Shown piece after piece: positions 1 through 10,164 of a stretch of 64,000 bases of DNA (its first letter is position 1; every line of letters begins with the position of its first letter). Below the pieces are notes generated by a model. That model searched no databases, was not told the DNA's origin, and saw only the letters and a list, made by a program, of their open reading frames with translations. This DNA is from Symsagittifera roscoffensis (taxonomy: Eukaryota > Xenacoelomorpha > Acoela > Convolutidae): the NCBI RefSeq assembly GCF_963678635.1, contig NW_026970882.1:1-64000 (forward strand). Reading direction: 5' to 3'. The position numbers and the translations under genes are program-made.

Positions 1-47
1 GTCTCAGGGTGTTTAACTAGTCTCTGCTAGGCTCAGTAGGTCTAGAG
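1..47 (-). repeat. LTR fragment of retroelement copy A, left of the Polinton
   Basis: These bases match, on the minus strand, the LTR of copy B around 48785-48835, including the stretch around the ctagtctctgctaggctca motif. The same LTR resumes at 23936, right of the Polinton. The rest of the LTR lies outside the window, so its outer end cannot be defined. Confidence 0.85.
42..47. repeat. Polinton target site duplication, left copy
   Basis: The hexamer ctagag lies directly before the Polinton and is repeated directly after it at 23930-23935. The uninterrupted LTR at about 42229-42234 has ctagag only once. A 6-bp duplication is the known Polinton length. Confidence 0.9.
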
Positions 48-303
48 AGTAGTATGAGGGGCCGCCAGGGATCCTTAGGGGGGGGGGCAAAATCACCTAA
101 AATAAGACGTGGGCGCCTAAGATCCGACACCTAAGGGGTCCAAAATTATCTTGTAGTCAGCCGGCATTTTGCTGGTGGATTACAAGATCCTCACTTGAGG
201 ATCCAAATTTTTGGGTGGCCTCCCCCCTGAGGATTTTACCAACAGTCATATACCCATGTAGCAAATTTCTAGATCCCTGGCGGATAATCAAAGTAGGATC
301 CTA
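48..303. repeat. Polinton left terminal inverted repeat
   Basis: It is the reverse complement of 23715-23929 with scattered differences. It contains a run of 10 G at 78-87 where the right copy has 13 C. It also has about 44 extra bases at 146-189 absent from the right end; these form a hairpin (atcttgta pairing with tacaagat). Similarity fades after the aagtaggatcct motif near 303. Confidence 0.92.
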
Positions 304-589
304 AAAAATTTTTTCACCCAATTTATATTTAGAAAAAAGCATAAATTAGCATTCTTTCACCCTTTGGTACGTTCGACTTGGAATGCTGCCATACTTTTGG
401 AGTGGGTAATAAAACCAAGCAAGTATAGCTTTGGCCAGCATAGTTTTAACGGTCTATTGAATGCTGTAGAGTATTTCCATGATTTAAAAGTATTAACACT
501 GAAACGTATGTAAACCATAATTACTCACCAAGGTTGCAATCCGGTTGCAGTCGTCGCTGTTACGTCTAGACAATAACGAAATCATAAAA

Positions 590-2127
590 ATGGTAAAATT
601 GTGGAAGAATGAATTACGAAAAATGAACCTAATGGGAAGTTGGCATACAAGTGACATTGACTCGGAGCATTTATTTTTCACTGTTTTTTCAACTGGGTGT
701 CAAATAAAAAACGAATACATTCGCAATCGTCATATAGTTTTCGTGTCGAGAGCCGAAGAAGTTGCAAAGAGAGAATTTGCAGAAAGTTGTAAAGAACAGT
801 TTTATCTGGATGAGCTTTTACAAATAACGTGGTGTATTTATGCAAATTAGAAATATGGGAAAGCAACTGATTTGACTTTTGCTACCTATGAAAAAATCTT
901 TGATTACTCATTTGATTTCAACTCAATGATGATTGAGAAAGAGCTGGAGCGAAAAATACGACTTTGTTCTAATAATCTTTCAAAGTATCAAAAACTTCCG
1001 GTAGTTTATCTAAATATATACCATTGAGATATAGATCTAAGTAAAAGGTATCTGGAAGGTTACTTTCATTTCCATTGGCTTGAAATTAAGCAGGTCGGAG
1101 AAATGTTAGCAAAAATTAAAAATGAAATTGGAAAAACGAACTGTTACTTCAACGGACTTTTTAATTATCAATGAGATATTTATTACTTTGAAAAAAACGT
1201 ATCTAGAAAACACCAACCGTCGGAATTATTTCTTAGCAGCATGTTCCTTAATCTTCTTCTCGACTACTAACGATATAAACCACGATGTTGCTATCAAGCT
1301 GAGACCTTATGGTGGACTGATCGGGATAGAAAATTCTTCGCTAGACAAATATTTAAGTGATTCGAAAATTTTACGAATGCATGCTGTTTTACATGATGCC
1401 GCCGGTTTTTTTCTTGAAGTTTACAATACTGGTCCCACATACTGCTATGTTTTACCTTGGAAATGTAACCACAGCCTGATTGGTCGCTTTAGCGGTATCA
1501 CGTTTTGTTCATATATCAAATTGAGGAAACCAAAACTCTATCATTTGTTAGAATGCTGAGTGAAAGATCAGTCGTGTTGGATTTGGAAGGATTTCGATAC
1601 AAGAAAAACACTTTTATTTTAAAAGAATTAGCAATCATAACCGCTGACTACAGCGACTCCGTAATTTTTCTACCACCAGTCAGTTTTAATTCCCTTCCAA
1701 AACTCGAGCAAAAAGCGTACAGCTGGCTAACGAATTACTTGCATGGACTTCATTGGGATAGTGGTGATTACTTATATTTATATCTCAACCAAATTATCCA
1801 AAGTGTTGTTTTGAGGAATCCCGGAGCTACATTCTACGCTAAGGGAAAGGAAAAGGCAGACTACTTAGTCCGATATTTAGACCGCAGAGTAGAGAATCTT
1901 GATGATTTGGGTTGTCCAAGAGTTGAAAACTTACAAAACAACAAATTTTCGAACTGCTGCAAACATATACCTCATTACAACTCCTAAAATCATTGTGCTC
2001 TAAAAAAATCTAAAGCCTTTTTTGATTGGTTGAAAAATAATGACGATGATCAACACGGAGAGATTAGCCAAAGTGGAGACATATCTATCTCCAAATTCAG
2101 TTCTTTGTGCTTGGATGACCCCAGAGA
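590..2127 (+). pseudogene. Polinton left-end gene, DEDD exonuclease-like candidate, broken
   Basis: Reading starts at ATG 590 and runs in one frame with in-frame stops at 848-850 and 1025-1027. It shifts frame around 1100-1160 and again around 1500-1560, and has another stop at 1985-1987. The part from about 1558 to 2027 is the most informative. It has an early VVLDLEGFRY motif with a D-x-E pair, a middle HGLHWDSGDYLYLYL segment, and a late HCALKKSKAFFDWL segment after the last stop. This order resembles an RNase H-fold 3'-5' exonuclease-like protein seen in invertebrate mobile elements, but the assignment rests on motif spacing only. It is the first gene inside the left terminal repeat. It is certainly not translatable as one protein now. 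Confidence 0.5.
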
Positions 2128-2186
2128 GTGATATTAAAATTTCCTTGACCCGAATAGAGCGCGTTCACTGCAGAGGCTAAATTGTG

Positions 2187-2574
2187 CAACTAAAAGAGCA
2201 AGTTGTTCTATCTGAAGAAGAATTGACTACTCTGCAAAGTTTTTTTCCCGTGATTGATCAGTTCATCTATTTCCAATGATTCAAATATATTGAAAATGTT
2301 AGCCAGCAAGCGAGGAGTCTGCCTTCCCACGCTGGTCTTAGTACCCAAACATCATCAACTCGGAGTTCAATTGGATCTATCCAGCAGTGAGCTACCCAAA
2401 GAAATTCAACAGAACGTGAAGGAGGAATCTGTGAAAAAAATTATATTTCATGCAAAAACTGAAAATGTTCCTGCTAACTATGTTTTGCAAATGTGTGATC
2501 ATGAGGATGATAGTGATAGTAATGTCTGTACAAGTTATACTCGATATGAAAATTTTTACTGTTCAGAAGAATAA
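2187..2574 (+). pseudogene. small Polinton gene of unknown function, frameshifted
   Basis: One frame encodes LSEEELTTLQSFFPVIDQF before a T run near 2240. A different frame then stays open to a TAA at 2572-2574 and encodes about 100 residues with an acidic tail (CDHEDDSDSN). No start ATG links the two parts well. It lies between the exonuclease-like gene and the ATPase gene on the same strand. I do not recognise the product. Confidence 0.4.
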
Positions 2575-2613
2575 ATAATTTTTTAACAACATTTTTTTTT
2601 CATTTTGAACAAA

Positions 2614-3514
2614 ATGTCTGAAATAGCAGTTGATGAACCTGATGCAACTATCATTACTGATTTTGTTTATGAGGAAAATACTGACAATGTTAAGCGAAAA
2701 CCTTGGAAATTTTGTAATAATGTAACCTTACCGAGATCTGAAGTGGTTTCCATGTCTCAAATGATTTTAATTTTAATTTTATTGACTTCCTGTATCTACA
2801 AACTCTCTTTGACGAAACTAAGCTGTAAGGAAACAAAAGTTTGGCTCTAAATCCTGTCAGGTTTAGTTGACTACGTACTACCAAATCCTCGGATATGAAT
2901 AAAATTGTTGATACGTCAACGCGAGTGTTTATGGCAGTTGTTGGACCTTCAGGATCCGGAAAAACAGAGTTAATATTCAAACTTTTGAAAGGAAAAAAAA
3001 TTGATCCAAGGTTTAAAACAGCAATCTTCTTTTACACAGAAAGTCAACCGATGACAGTGAAAAAGGGAAGTCTCACAATATTAACATTGAGTTTGTGAAA
3101 TTCAACGGTTTTGATGGGCTAAGGAACATTGAAAATGTTCTTCTAGTGTTTGATGATTCCTGTGAAGAAATATACAATGATAACGAGTTTGTTAAACTCG
3201 CAACAGCAGGGAGACACAAAAGTTTAGATGTTATATATGTCAAGCATAATTTATTCCAGCAAAGTCGTTGGTCCCGAACAATTGATTTAAACACATCGCA
3301 TATCATTTTATTCAAATCATCTCGTGATATTCAGCAACTAGAGCATCTTGGAAGGCAACTGAATTTAACAAAATTTTTGAGAAGCTGTTATGAACTTGCC
3401 ACAAAGGACACATACGGACATCTATTAATTGATTTAAATCCCCGAACATCAGATTGTTTACGATACTGTTCAAACTTAATACCACCAGTCCATCAATTTT
3501 TTACTTACCATTAA
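2614..3514 (+). pseudogene. Polinton FtsK/HerA-type genome packaging ATPase, broken
   Basis: The Walker A motif GPSGSGKTEL (about 2943-2972) and Walker B-like VLLVFDDSCEE (about 3137-3169) are clear. They are followed by AGRHKSLDVIYVKHN and SHIILFKSSRD blocks typical of the Polinton packaging ATPase. The N-terminal part from ATG 2614 (PWKFCNN, then a hydrophobic segment and VDYVLPNPRI) lies in another frame. Stops occur around 2848 and 2897, with a shift before Walker A and another between about 3040 and 3095. The family pumps element DNA into capsids. The C-terminal half (3095-3514) is open. The product cannot be made intact. Confidence 0.9.
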
Positions 3515-3544
3515 GTAAGGCAGAGCCAGTCACACCCATAACAA

Positions 3545-3850
3545 ATGAACGCGAGAAAACGATCTATTCTGCAGCACATGGTTCAATTGAATCCGTCTCA
3601 ACTTCGAAGTTTTATTAGAAAAACATCAAATCGAAATGTGATTTCAGTTATATGCGAATGCTTGCTGAATGTAGTCAATGGTAACGTGCGAGTTAATATC
3701 CCTAACATACACAATTTTGAAGAAATATATAAATTGTTAATCAACCCAGAGACGAACCCTGATAGAAAACAAGCAGTTGTTTTAAGTAAGCAAGGGTTTA
3801 ATCTAGTCCGACATATTCTCTACTTTTGCTTTATTTACCTTAGAAGATAA
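3545..3850 (+). CDS. small conserved Polinton protein of unknown function
   Basis: Intact 101-aa ORF from ATG 3545 to TAA 3848-3850, 31 bp after the ATPase stop. It starts basic (NARKRSIL) and has an ICECLLNVVNGNV segment, then a leucine-rich C-terminal half. Small proteins with an E-x2-x-N-hydrophobic centre of this kind sit beside the ATPase and integrase in many Polintons and related elements. Their function is not established. It is one of the few unbroken frames in this element, although short ORFs survive decay by chance more easily than long ones. Confidence 0.65.
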   Translation: MNARKRSILQHMVQLNPSQLRSFIRKTSNRNVISVICECLLNVVNGNVRVNIPNIHNFEEIYKLLINPETNPDRKQAVVLSKQGFNLVRHILYFCFIYLRR

Positions 3851-3853
3851 ACA

Positions 3854-4261
3854 ATGGTGGCAGCCGAAGAGTTTGTTTTAATTCCAAAGCATGTCTATGT
3901 TCGAGAGCAACCACATGCAGCACATGTACTGCTTGACAATTCAATTGAACAAAAAAAGCCTCAACTATCATACTTGAACCGAATGAGACCCCAATTACCT
4001 CCGAAACAAAGTGATGCATCAACTAACACAATACCAATACCAGTTACTGTTGCACCTGAGGACCACAGACAGCCAACAACAACAACAACATCGCTTATGA
4101 CCCAAGATGAGGGAGATGGAACAAATGTTGGTAGTCATGCGTCCACTGATGCTATGGATGCTGTTGAAAAACGTATATTAGGACAGTTAGAAATCATGGA
4201 TACTTCAGCGACAGAAACGACGGAGACAAAAACGAAGAGATGGCAAACCTACACCAGCTGA
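3854..4261 (+). CDS. Polinton protein of unknown function, internally deleted copy
   Basis: Open frame of 135 codons from ATG 3854, three bases after the preceding stop. The N-terminus (EEFVLIPKHVYVREQP) looks like the true start of this Polinton gene. The frame then jumps at about 4197 from IMD directly to the C-terminal TSATETTETKTKRWQTYTS. The equivalent second copy (4469-5278) has about 450 extra bases there. It therefore seems to be a deletion derivative created by the local partial duplication. Whether the short product is made or useful is unknown. Confidence 0.5.
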   Translation: MVAAEEFVLIPKHVYVREQPHAAHVLLDNSIEQKKPQLSYLNRMRPQLPPKQSDASTNTIPIPVTVAPEDHRQPTTTTTSLMTQDEGDGTNVGSHASTDAMDAVEKRILGQLEIMDTSATETTETKTKRWQTYTS

Positions 4262-4468
4262 AGAGAAAATATTTGAAAAAAAGTACACATCTAGAGGGGC
4301 AGCTCTGTTTGGAAGTGTGAAGAACTTGAAAGACGAAACCAAACTACCACGACGGAAAGTTAGACATTTTTTACACTCAGAACCCGCATACACAAAATAT
4401 CGAGCAGTTCGTCAAAAACTACCACGGTTAAAAGTAATAGTCTATGACATAGACAAAATATGGTCAGT

Positions 4469-4592
4469 TGAAAAAGCCTCAACTATCATACTTGAACCGA
4501 ATGAGACCCCAATTACCTCCGAAACAAAGTTATGCATCAACTGACACAATACCAATACCAGTTACTGTTGCACCTGAGGACCACAGACAGCC

Positions 4593-4659
<67 letters not shown>

Positions 4660-5278
4660 TCGCTTATGACCGAAGATGAGGGAGATGAAACAAAAGTTGG
4701 TAGTGATGAGTCCACTGATGCTATGGATGCTGTTGAAAAACGTATATTAGGACAGTTAGAAATCATGGACGTAAATAAACTTACACGAGCTAAAAACGTT
4801 CTGGAAATTATTAAATCATCGACTCGGGTCAAAATAAACAAAAATGACTTTGATTCATCTGGACAAGGTCACCACTGGAATCAAAGCATCAGTTTTTCTT
4901 TATGATATACAACAACAGAACAAAAAGTTACAAAATCCTGCTTTCATAATGATTATTTCGGCTCTTAACCTTAACGAACAGTCGCTTATGAATACATATG
5001 CCAAACACGCGATCAAGTCAGCTATTGCTACTACAGCAAAAATCAAAAGTCCCACCAAACAATCAACAAGTGTTGACAGTACCAACAGCCCATCCTCAAG
5101 CTCAAAAACAGTCAAAAAACGCAGAGGCATCAAAAGTACCACCTTATATCAAAGAGGTAAAAAATAGGACTACCCAGAAGACTCTGATTCGTACGGAACG
5201 CCCTATTACGATTCGGATACTTCAGCGACAGAAACGACGGAGACAAAAACGAAGAGATAGCAAACCTACACCAGCTGA
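4469..5278 (+). pseudogene. Polinton protein of unknown function, longer broken copy
   Basis: This copy lacks the N-terminal start, which remains only in the first copy at 3854. It has an expanded threonine tract (AAC repeat). It continues with EKRILGQLEIMD and KNVLEIIKSSTRVKIN, then shifts frame near 4840. The next block contains TTGIKASVFLYDIQQQNKKL and ALNLNEQSLMNTYAKH. An in-frame TAG occurs at 5165-5167 and another at 5258-5260, before the TGA at 5276-5278. The gene is placed between the ATPase region and the integrase, as in other Polintons. Function is not known. Confidence 0.55.
4593..4659 (+). repeat. AAC trinucleotide microsatellite
   Basis: About 22 uninterrupted AAC/ACA units encode a threonine tract. 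The corresponding place in the first copy (about 4075-4090) has only five units, so the tract expanded after the duplication. Confidence 0.95.
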
Positions 5279-6112
5279 AGAGAAAATATTTTTAAAAAGT
5301 ACACATCTAGAGGGGCAGCTCTGTTTGGAAGTGTGAAGAACTTGAAAGACGAAACCAAACTACCACGATGGAACGTTAGACATTTTTTACACTCAGAGCC
5401 CGCATACACAAAATATCGAGCAGTTCGTCGAAAAATACCTCGGTTAAAAGTAATAGTCTATGACATAGACGAAATATGGTCAGTTGATTTAGCATATGTT
5501 GATAAACTTGCAAAATACAATAAAGATTTTAAATATCTCCTGGTTGCAGTGGATTGTATGTCTTGATATCTACGTGTGCAGCCATTGAATTCAAAATATG
5601 CTACTGCAACAGCAGAAGCATTCAAAAAAACGATTAAGATTAAACAACCGAAAAAACTCTGGGTAGACAAGGGCACAGAATTCAAGGGATCACTTCAGTC
5701 ACTATGTGATAAGAAGGGTATTTTGACTTACACAACCGAGAGCAAAAAAAAATCTGCATTTATCGAGAGAAAAATTCGATCTTTGAAGAGTTTGATTTAC
5801 AAACATTTGGAGCACAAATGGACTTACTCTTACATAGACAAGCTTCAAGAATTTTTTCACACAATTAAATCACGAACGAATCGTGTCATAAAAAGGCACC
5901 AAATAAAATGACTAAAAAGGATGTTTCACATCTAATTTCATTACGAGTAGAACAATCCTCTCTTTTCGGAAGGGATACAAACAATCTTTCACAGACGAAA
6001 TTTTTGAACTATTTGACGTACCAACAAGAAATCCTCCGACTTATAACCTTATCGACACAAACAAGGAGCCAATTGAGGGAAAATTCTATAGGAGCCAATT
6101 GAGGGAAACGAG
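4998..6112 (+). pseudogene. Polinton retrovirus-like integrase, broken
   Basis: Conserved integrase blocks are readable in order: GAALFGSVKNLK, AYTKYRAVRRKIPRLKV, IWSVDLAYVDKLAKYNKD (first catalytic Asp, about 5485), LWVDKGTEFKG (second Asp, about 5668) and AFIERKIRSLKSLIY (Glu, about 5764). A C-terminal KGYKQSFTDEIFELF block follows. Lesions: frame change near 5330, TGA at 5564-5566, a frame change near 5895, and a small deletion plus shift near 5960 that removes part of the C-terminal domain. The true start is uncertain; the frame containing ATG 4998 supplies the basic N-terminus. The enzyme inserts Polinton DNA, giving 6-bp duplications. From 5967 its frame continues without a stop into the penton gene. 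Confidence 0.92.
6065..6108 (+). repeat. 26-bp tandem duplication at integrase C-terminus
   Basis: The sequence ggagccaattgagggaaa occurs at 6065-6082 and again at 6091-6108. It adds a repeated piece at the integrase/penton junction. Confidence 0.9.
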
Positions 6113-6185
6113 GAGTAGTAGAAAAAGTAGAGCAGGAAGAAAAGGAGGAGGAGGAGGCACAAGAACAAGAAAAAGAAAATCTGCC

Positions 6186-7061
6186 ATGACTAACAATATT
6201 GATGACGCTATCAATGATTCCTTTACGGTTACTTTGGTGTCATCGGCGTCTATGAACATTTTCAGTGAAAACTCATTGGCCAACTTTAAAAATCTTTTAA
6301 ACGAAGAGATCAATCTCCAAGGTGAATGAAAAGTAGCACTGACAGAAATAACATTCCCCACTCATAAAAACAATGTAACAGACACAAAGCTCACATACTA
6401 CAAAAAAGACAAAGTCAGAGCAAGTCAAAAAGTTAATAAAGATAAAAATTCCAGGCCATTTGATGGTGAACGAGTTGAAAATACAAGGGGTTTATATGAT
6501 GATGTTAAGAAAATAATTAATGAAACCAACTTGAAGACGGAGCTTGAAAACTTCAGTTATGATATCGATCCGATTACCAGACACCTCACGTTATGGATGC
6601 ATTACTGGGAAGGAATTACGTTTGAGAGTCCTCAGATTCTCAGTATTTTGGGTTTCAAAGGCATAAAGGACGGAACAGGATACCACATAGGTTACAAACG
6701 TTCCAGCCAAGTACATAGCATATTAACAACTCAAAATTTGATCTCTGACTATCCTGTTGACATGACTGCCGGTACTCAATTAATGTTTATATACTTGGAT
6801 ATCATTCACTACCAAATTGTGGGGGATACCAAAGCTCCGCTATTAAGAGTCATTGATACTAATCGGCGAGTCAAAAACGGTAACGTGTGTCCGATCGAAC
6901 CTAATCATCGCAAAGTTTTCAGCAAATTAGATTACAAGAAACTTCTAGTAAATAATATTCAAAGCATTGGAGTAAACTTGCGAACCGAAACTGGTCGTCT
7001 TGTCCCATTTGCGGATGGAGGAGGAAAAGTTGTTCTAACTTTAAAATTCCAAAAATTTTAG
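6186..7061 (+). pseudogene. Polinton minor capsid (penton-like) protein, one stop
   Basis: The frame starts at ATG 6186 (MTNNIDDAINDSFTVTLVSS) and is open to 7061 except for one in-frame TGA at 6327-6329. The N-terminal NSLANFKNLLNEEINLQGE block, the PITRHLTLWMHY segment and the C-terminal FADGGGKVVLTLKFQKF end fit the Polinton minor capsid protein, a single jelly-roll penton candidate of about 290 residues. Its neighbours are the integrase and the small basic protein, then the major capsid gene, as expected for a morphogenesis block. The family role as penton is established by structural prediction. Whether this copy was ever expressed is unknown. Confidence 0.85.
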
Positions 7062-7075
7062 AGCTGGTATTAAAT

Positions 7076-7402
7076 ATGGATGCGTATTACCATAATCAAG
7101 CTACTATGCCGCACTTCTCAGGGCACTACAGACAACGAGGCAGTGGCTTTGGTGCCTTGCCAATGGGAATTGGAAGAGTTGCGCTTCCTTTAGCTCGAAA
7201 ATTTATAATACCTGCTGCAAAACGAATCGGAAAGGAGTTGCTTGTCCAAGTTGGAAGCGGAAAAAAATCTGCTCACAAGATCAAGAAGAGGAAGACTTCA
7301 GTGAAGAGACTCGGAAAAAAAACCAGCGGTACCATTTCAAAGAAACGAACTCTACCAAGAAGTCGCTCTAATTTCTTCACCAGAAGGCGAAATGGTTTCT
7401 GA
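7076..7402 (+). CDS. small basic Polinton protein (adenovirus core pX / lytic-peptide-like)
   Basis: Intact 108-aa ORF from ATG 7076, 14 bp after the penton stop. Residues about 18-55 (QRGSGFGALPMGIGRV, ALPLARKFIIPAAKRIGKELL) form a glycine-rich segment and then an amphipathic helix. The C-terminal half is strongly basic (KKRKTSVKRLGKK, KKRTLPRSRS). This is the typical small protein between penton and major capsid genes in Polintons and adintovirus-like elements, thought to bind DNA or disturb membranes during entry. Its end overlaps the major capsid ATG at 7392. Confidence 0.75.
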   Translation: MDAYYHNQATMPHFSGHYRQRGSGFGALPMGIGRVALPLARKFIIPAAKRIGKELLVQVGSGKKSAHKIKKRKTSVKRLGKKTSGTISKKRTLPRSRSNFFTRRRNGF

Positions 7403-8716
7403 TTTGATAGCAACTGAAGCGACCCACAGTTCTCTAGATTTGTTTGAAAAACCTCCTCTACTTGTAACCTTTGAAAATGGTTTTACCCAAAAAAAAAATT
7501 GGACCCTCCTACTCGCTTGATGGTCCTATGCTTGAGTTTGAAATTTTGGGAGATTGAAACAACTTCATTGATCTTCAGCGCACTCGTCTTGAAATAGTGC
7601 TGAGAGTTGTACAAAACAACGCAAATGTTTTACGAACTCATGCTACCGATGCGGGACTAACAGACACATCATATTTGGTCAATAATCCACTTTCATCTTT
7701 GTTTTCCGAATGCACGCTGTCTTTAAATGGTGAAAAAATCTCAACATCCAATGCTAATTTTGCACATAAAAGTTTTATTGAAACTGAATTTTCTCACGGT
7801 ATTGACGCAAAAAAAAAACCTGGCTTGCTTGTCAAGGCTATTACTATGAGGATAATCCATCAAATGTGGATGGTACGGCTGGGAGAGCTGTTGATGATGC
7901 AGAACGTAAACGTCTTGTAGCAGCTTCGGCCGAGTTGAGGTTGTTTGGTAAAATAGCATGTGGTTTCTTGTCTTGTGACAAGCATTTAATTAGTGGTGTC
8001 ACTGCCCGTCTTTCTCTGAGACGTTCTCCTAACGACTTTGTTGTTATGTCAGAGGACAATGGTAAACAATACCAAGTTCAAATCACTGATGCTAACTTAT
8101 ATGTGCGAAAAATGACAGTGACAGACTTTGTGTTGTCATCGATAGAAAAAACGCTGCTGAAAAGCCCAGCAATTTATAATTACGTTGAAGTCCTACTACG
8201 ACCCTTTTTGGCCACTACCGGAGTACAAAGCGGTGGTTAAGAGGATGTTTTCGCAAAAAAGCCAGTACGAAGAATGATTGTGGCAATGAGTACAAATGAG
8301 GCTTACTTGGGCACAAATAGATCAAATCCTTTTCATTACCAAAAATTCAGATTGAATGAACTCATTGTGTTCAGGAACGGTCTACCTATTGCAGGTACTC
8401 CAATATCTACGACTGATAACAAAAAAGAATTTACTATAACACATTGGAAGCTCTGGATTTTGTTTTCGAAAATAGTCATGGAATCAGTCTGGCTAATTAT
8501 AGCAATCATTATATTATGGCATTTGATCTCGTATCCACTCAAGAGGCTTCACATGACTTTATTCATCCTGAATTGACCAATTGCACAATATCCGTGGAGC
8601 TTAAATTCGACGCTCCACTTGCTGGGAATAATGAGTTACTTTTCTTGGGAGAGCGCGCTTCAACAGTATACGTCCGTTCTGACAGAAAAATTGCCAAAAA
8701 AACTCTCATGACCTAG
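7392..8716 (+). pseudogene. Polinton major capsid protein (double jelly-roll), broken
   Basis: Blocks readable in order: LIATEATHSSLDLF from ATG 7392; NNANVLRTHATDAGLTDTSYL; NNPLSSLFSECTLSLNGEKI; SHGIDAKK; LRLFGKIACGFLSCDKHLI; VTARLSLRRSPNDFVVM; a late LVSTQEASHDFIHPELTNC block; and the end LFLGERASTVYVRSDRKI. These match the Polinton capsid gene by content and place. Lesions include frameshifts in A runs at about 7490-7498 and 7809-7816, TGA near 7555, a TAA at 8238-8240 and a frame change near 8440. The gene would give about 440 residues. It ends just before the GA repeat and protease gene. Confidence 0.88.
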
Positions 8717-8717
8717 A

Positions 8718-8752
<35 letters not shown>

Positions 8753-8782
8753 GAGATAGAGAGAGAGAGGGAGAGAGAAAGA
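8716..8782 (+). repeat. GA-rich microsatellite
   Basis: Imperfect GA repeat between the major capsid and protease genes, with a few AGGG and ATAG interruptions. Confidence 0.95.
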
Positions 8783-8799
8783 GTAGAAAACGGGAAAAA

Positions 8800-9195
8800 A
8801 TGGACAATGTTCATATATTTGAGGGCCACAATCGATGCAAACATTTAAAGTATCGATTTGAAGGTATTGGACCAGCTAATTGTCCATTGGCGTTGAAAAA
8901 AGACAAAACATTTTTAATTGTGAACGCATCAAACTCTGATCAACCGGGTACTCATTGGTTACTGTTTGCTCGAGCTGATGGACAAGTTTTCTTTGCTGAT
9001 CACCTTGGACAAAAACTAACAACGTATCCGAACGTATACAAATATGCGAGACGCTTCTTGAGTTTACATGACGTTGAAACTAATCAAATACTGATGAACA
9101 TACCTATTCAATCAGCAAACTCAGTTTTATGTGGACTTTATTGTGTTTACGTTGCCGATTTGATAATAACATCTAGATTTCCTCTAGGACTTTAA
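8800..9195 (+). CDS. Polinton adenain-like cysteine protease
   Basis: Intact 131-aa ORF from ATG 8800. The family's catalytic residues are in order: His52 in PGTHWLLFARADG, Asp67 in FFADHLGQKL, and Cys111/Cys115 in SANSVLCGLYCVYVADL. The N-terminal ANCPLALKKDKTFLIVN block fits adenovirus-type maturation proteases (C5 family, ULP1-like fold). In Polintons this enzyme is thought to process capsid proteins. The length is usual for the family. It is the last gene of the plus-strand structural block and the only catalytic gene of this element without an obvious lesion. Confidence 0.92.
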   Translation: MDNVHIFEGHNRCKHLKYRFEGIGPANCPLALKKDKTFLIVNASNSDQPGTHWLLFARADGQVFFADHLGQKLTTYPNVYKYARRFLSLHDVETNQILMNIPIQSANSVLCGLYCVYVADLIITSRFPLGL

Positions 9196-9504
9196 GTGAA
9201 TGATCATGATAAGATGCAATTTGCAAAACATATGCTGATACAATTGATTTGATGTTATGAAGTGATTTAATTTATATTTTTTTTAAACTTTTTTTTTATT
9301 CCAATATCTTAGTCAGGGGGTTCTAGAGCAATCTTGTTAACAAAAAAAAACAATCAAAACTCAAAATTCTCCTGGAAATTTTTTCTATCGAGTCCCAAAA
9401 AAAGTATTGAGGCATGGATCGCTACGCTCCTCGGAAACGCCTTTCGCTGGTGTAAACAGTTTTTTTCTAGGGTTTGGTTAAAAAAACATAAAGAAAACAG
9501 ATTA
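9196..9504. other. non-coding stretch between convergent genes
   Basis: Space between the protease stop and the end of the minus-strand gene at 9505. It is T/A-rich with several homopolymer runs. I see no convincing ORF or RNA gene. Confidence 0.6.
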
Positions 9505-10142
9505 TTAAAATTTGAATTTCTTTTCCATAACAAATTTAACAAACAAAGTTTGTGAATCAATTTCTAAACGACCATACCCACTCAGAATAATATCAATAAT
9601 TTTGGAAAACTCGGCGGCATTGTCACCATTCAAAATATTAATGAAGCGTTCAATTGTTACTTTAGAGATTAAATCAGTTTGAGTTTGATTGGATCGAGTT
9701 TGTGAAGCAAAGCAAACTTGTCGCAATCTTCTTCGTAGAGGAGCACTGCCAATGTCAGTTGAGTTGTTAATAGAATTGTTGTAGTTGACAACAATTTTTA
9801 ATTTTTCCATAAGGGGTCCCAATAGATGAAGTTAACTGCAACCCAATATTAGATGCTTGAAAGATGAGAGTAGACAAAGTACAACGAAAGTGGTTGAGAT
9901 CATCTTGTTCACTACGTCGACACAATCCTTGGTTACTTCGATGAGAACATGAATGTTGGGATGGTCATTGTCGAGCAATTGGGCGCAAGACTCGTTCTGA
10001 ATTGAGTGGGTTGCAAATGCAAAATTTGTGTTTAGAGGGAGTTGTGAGGCGTCGGGTTCGTTGTTCAGAATAAAAAATTTAAGATTGTTTCGAATTTTTT
10101 TTTGAAAAATTCAGGCGACTGCTCATACATTGCTTCAACCAT
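9505..10142 (-). pseudogene. Polinton minus-strand gene of unknown function, broken
   Basis: On the minus strand a frame starts at ATG 10142 (VEAMYEQSPEFFKKKF) and shifts in the T run near 10100. It continues with NNEPDASQLPLNTNF and VTKDCVDVVNKMISTTFVV, meets TAA at 9832-9834 and stays open to 9505. The last 100 codons contain RRRLRQVCFASQ and KVTIERFINILNGD. No known family was recognised. It follows the PC4-like gene on the same strand, with about 22 bp between its ATG and the upstream stop. Confidence 0.5.
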
Positions 10143-10164
10143 TCTGCTGGTTAAATCAAATTGT

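Larger units (their letters stand above)
3947..5487 (+). repeat. partial tandem duplication with internal deletion
   Basis: Segment 3950-4197 is repeated at about 4470-4768, and segment 4198-4468 is repeated at about 5216-5487. The 445 bases between the repeats (4769-5215) occur only once. The simplest reading is a tandem duplication of the gene junction followed by loss of the middle part from the first copy. The duplicated 4198-4468 block carries the start of the integrase reading frame. Confidence 0.85.

Noticed and set aside
4530-4841. Minus-strand ORF with a long valine tract
   Set aside because: It is the antisense of the AAC microsatellite in the unknown Polinton gene.
8716-8782. GA repeat as a regulatory element
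   Set aside because: Simple microsatellite; no evidence of function.
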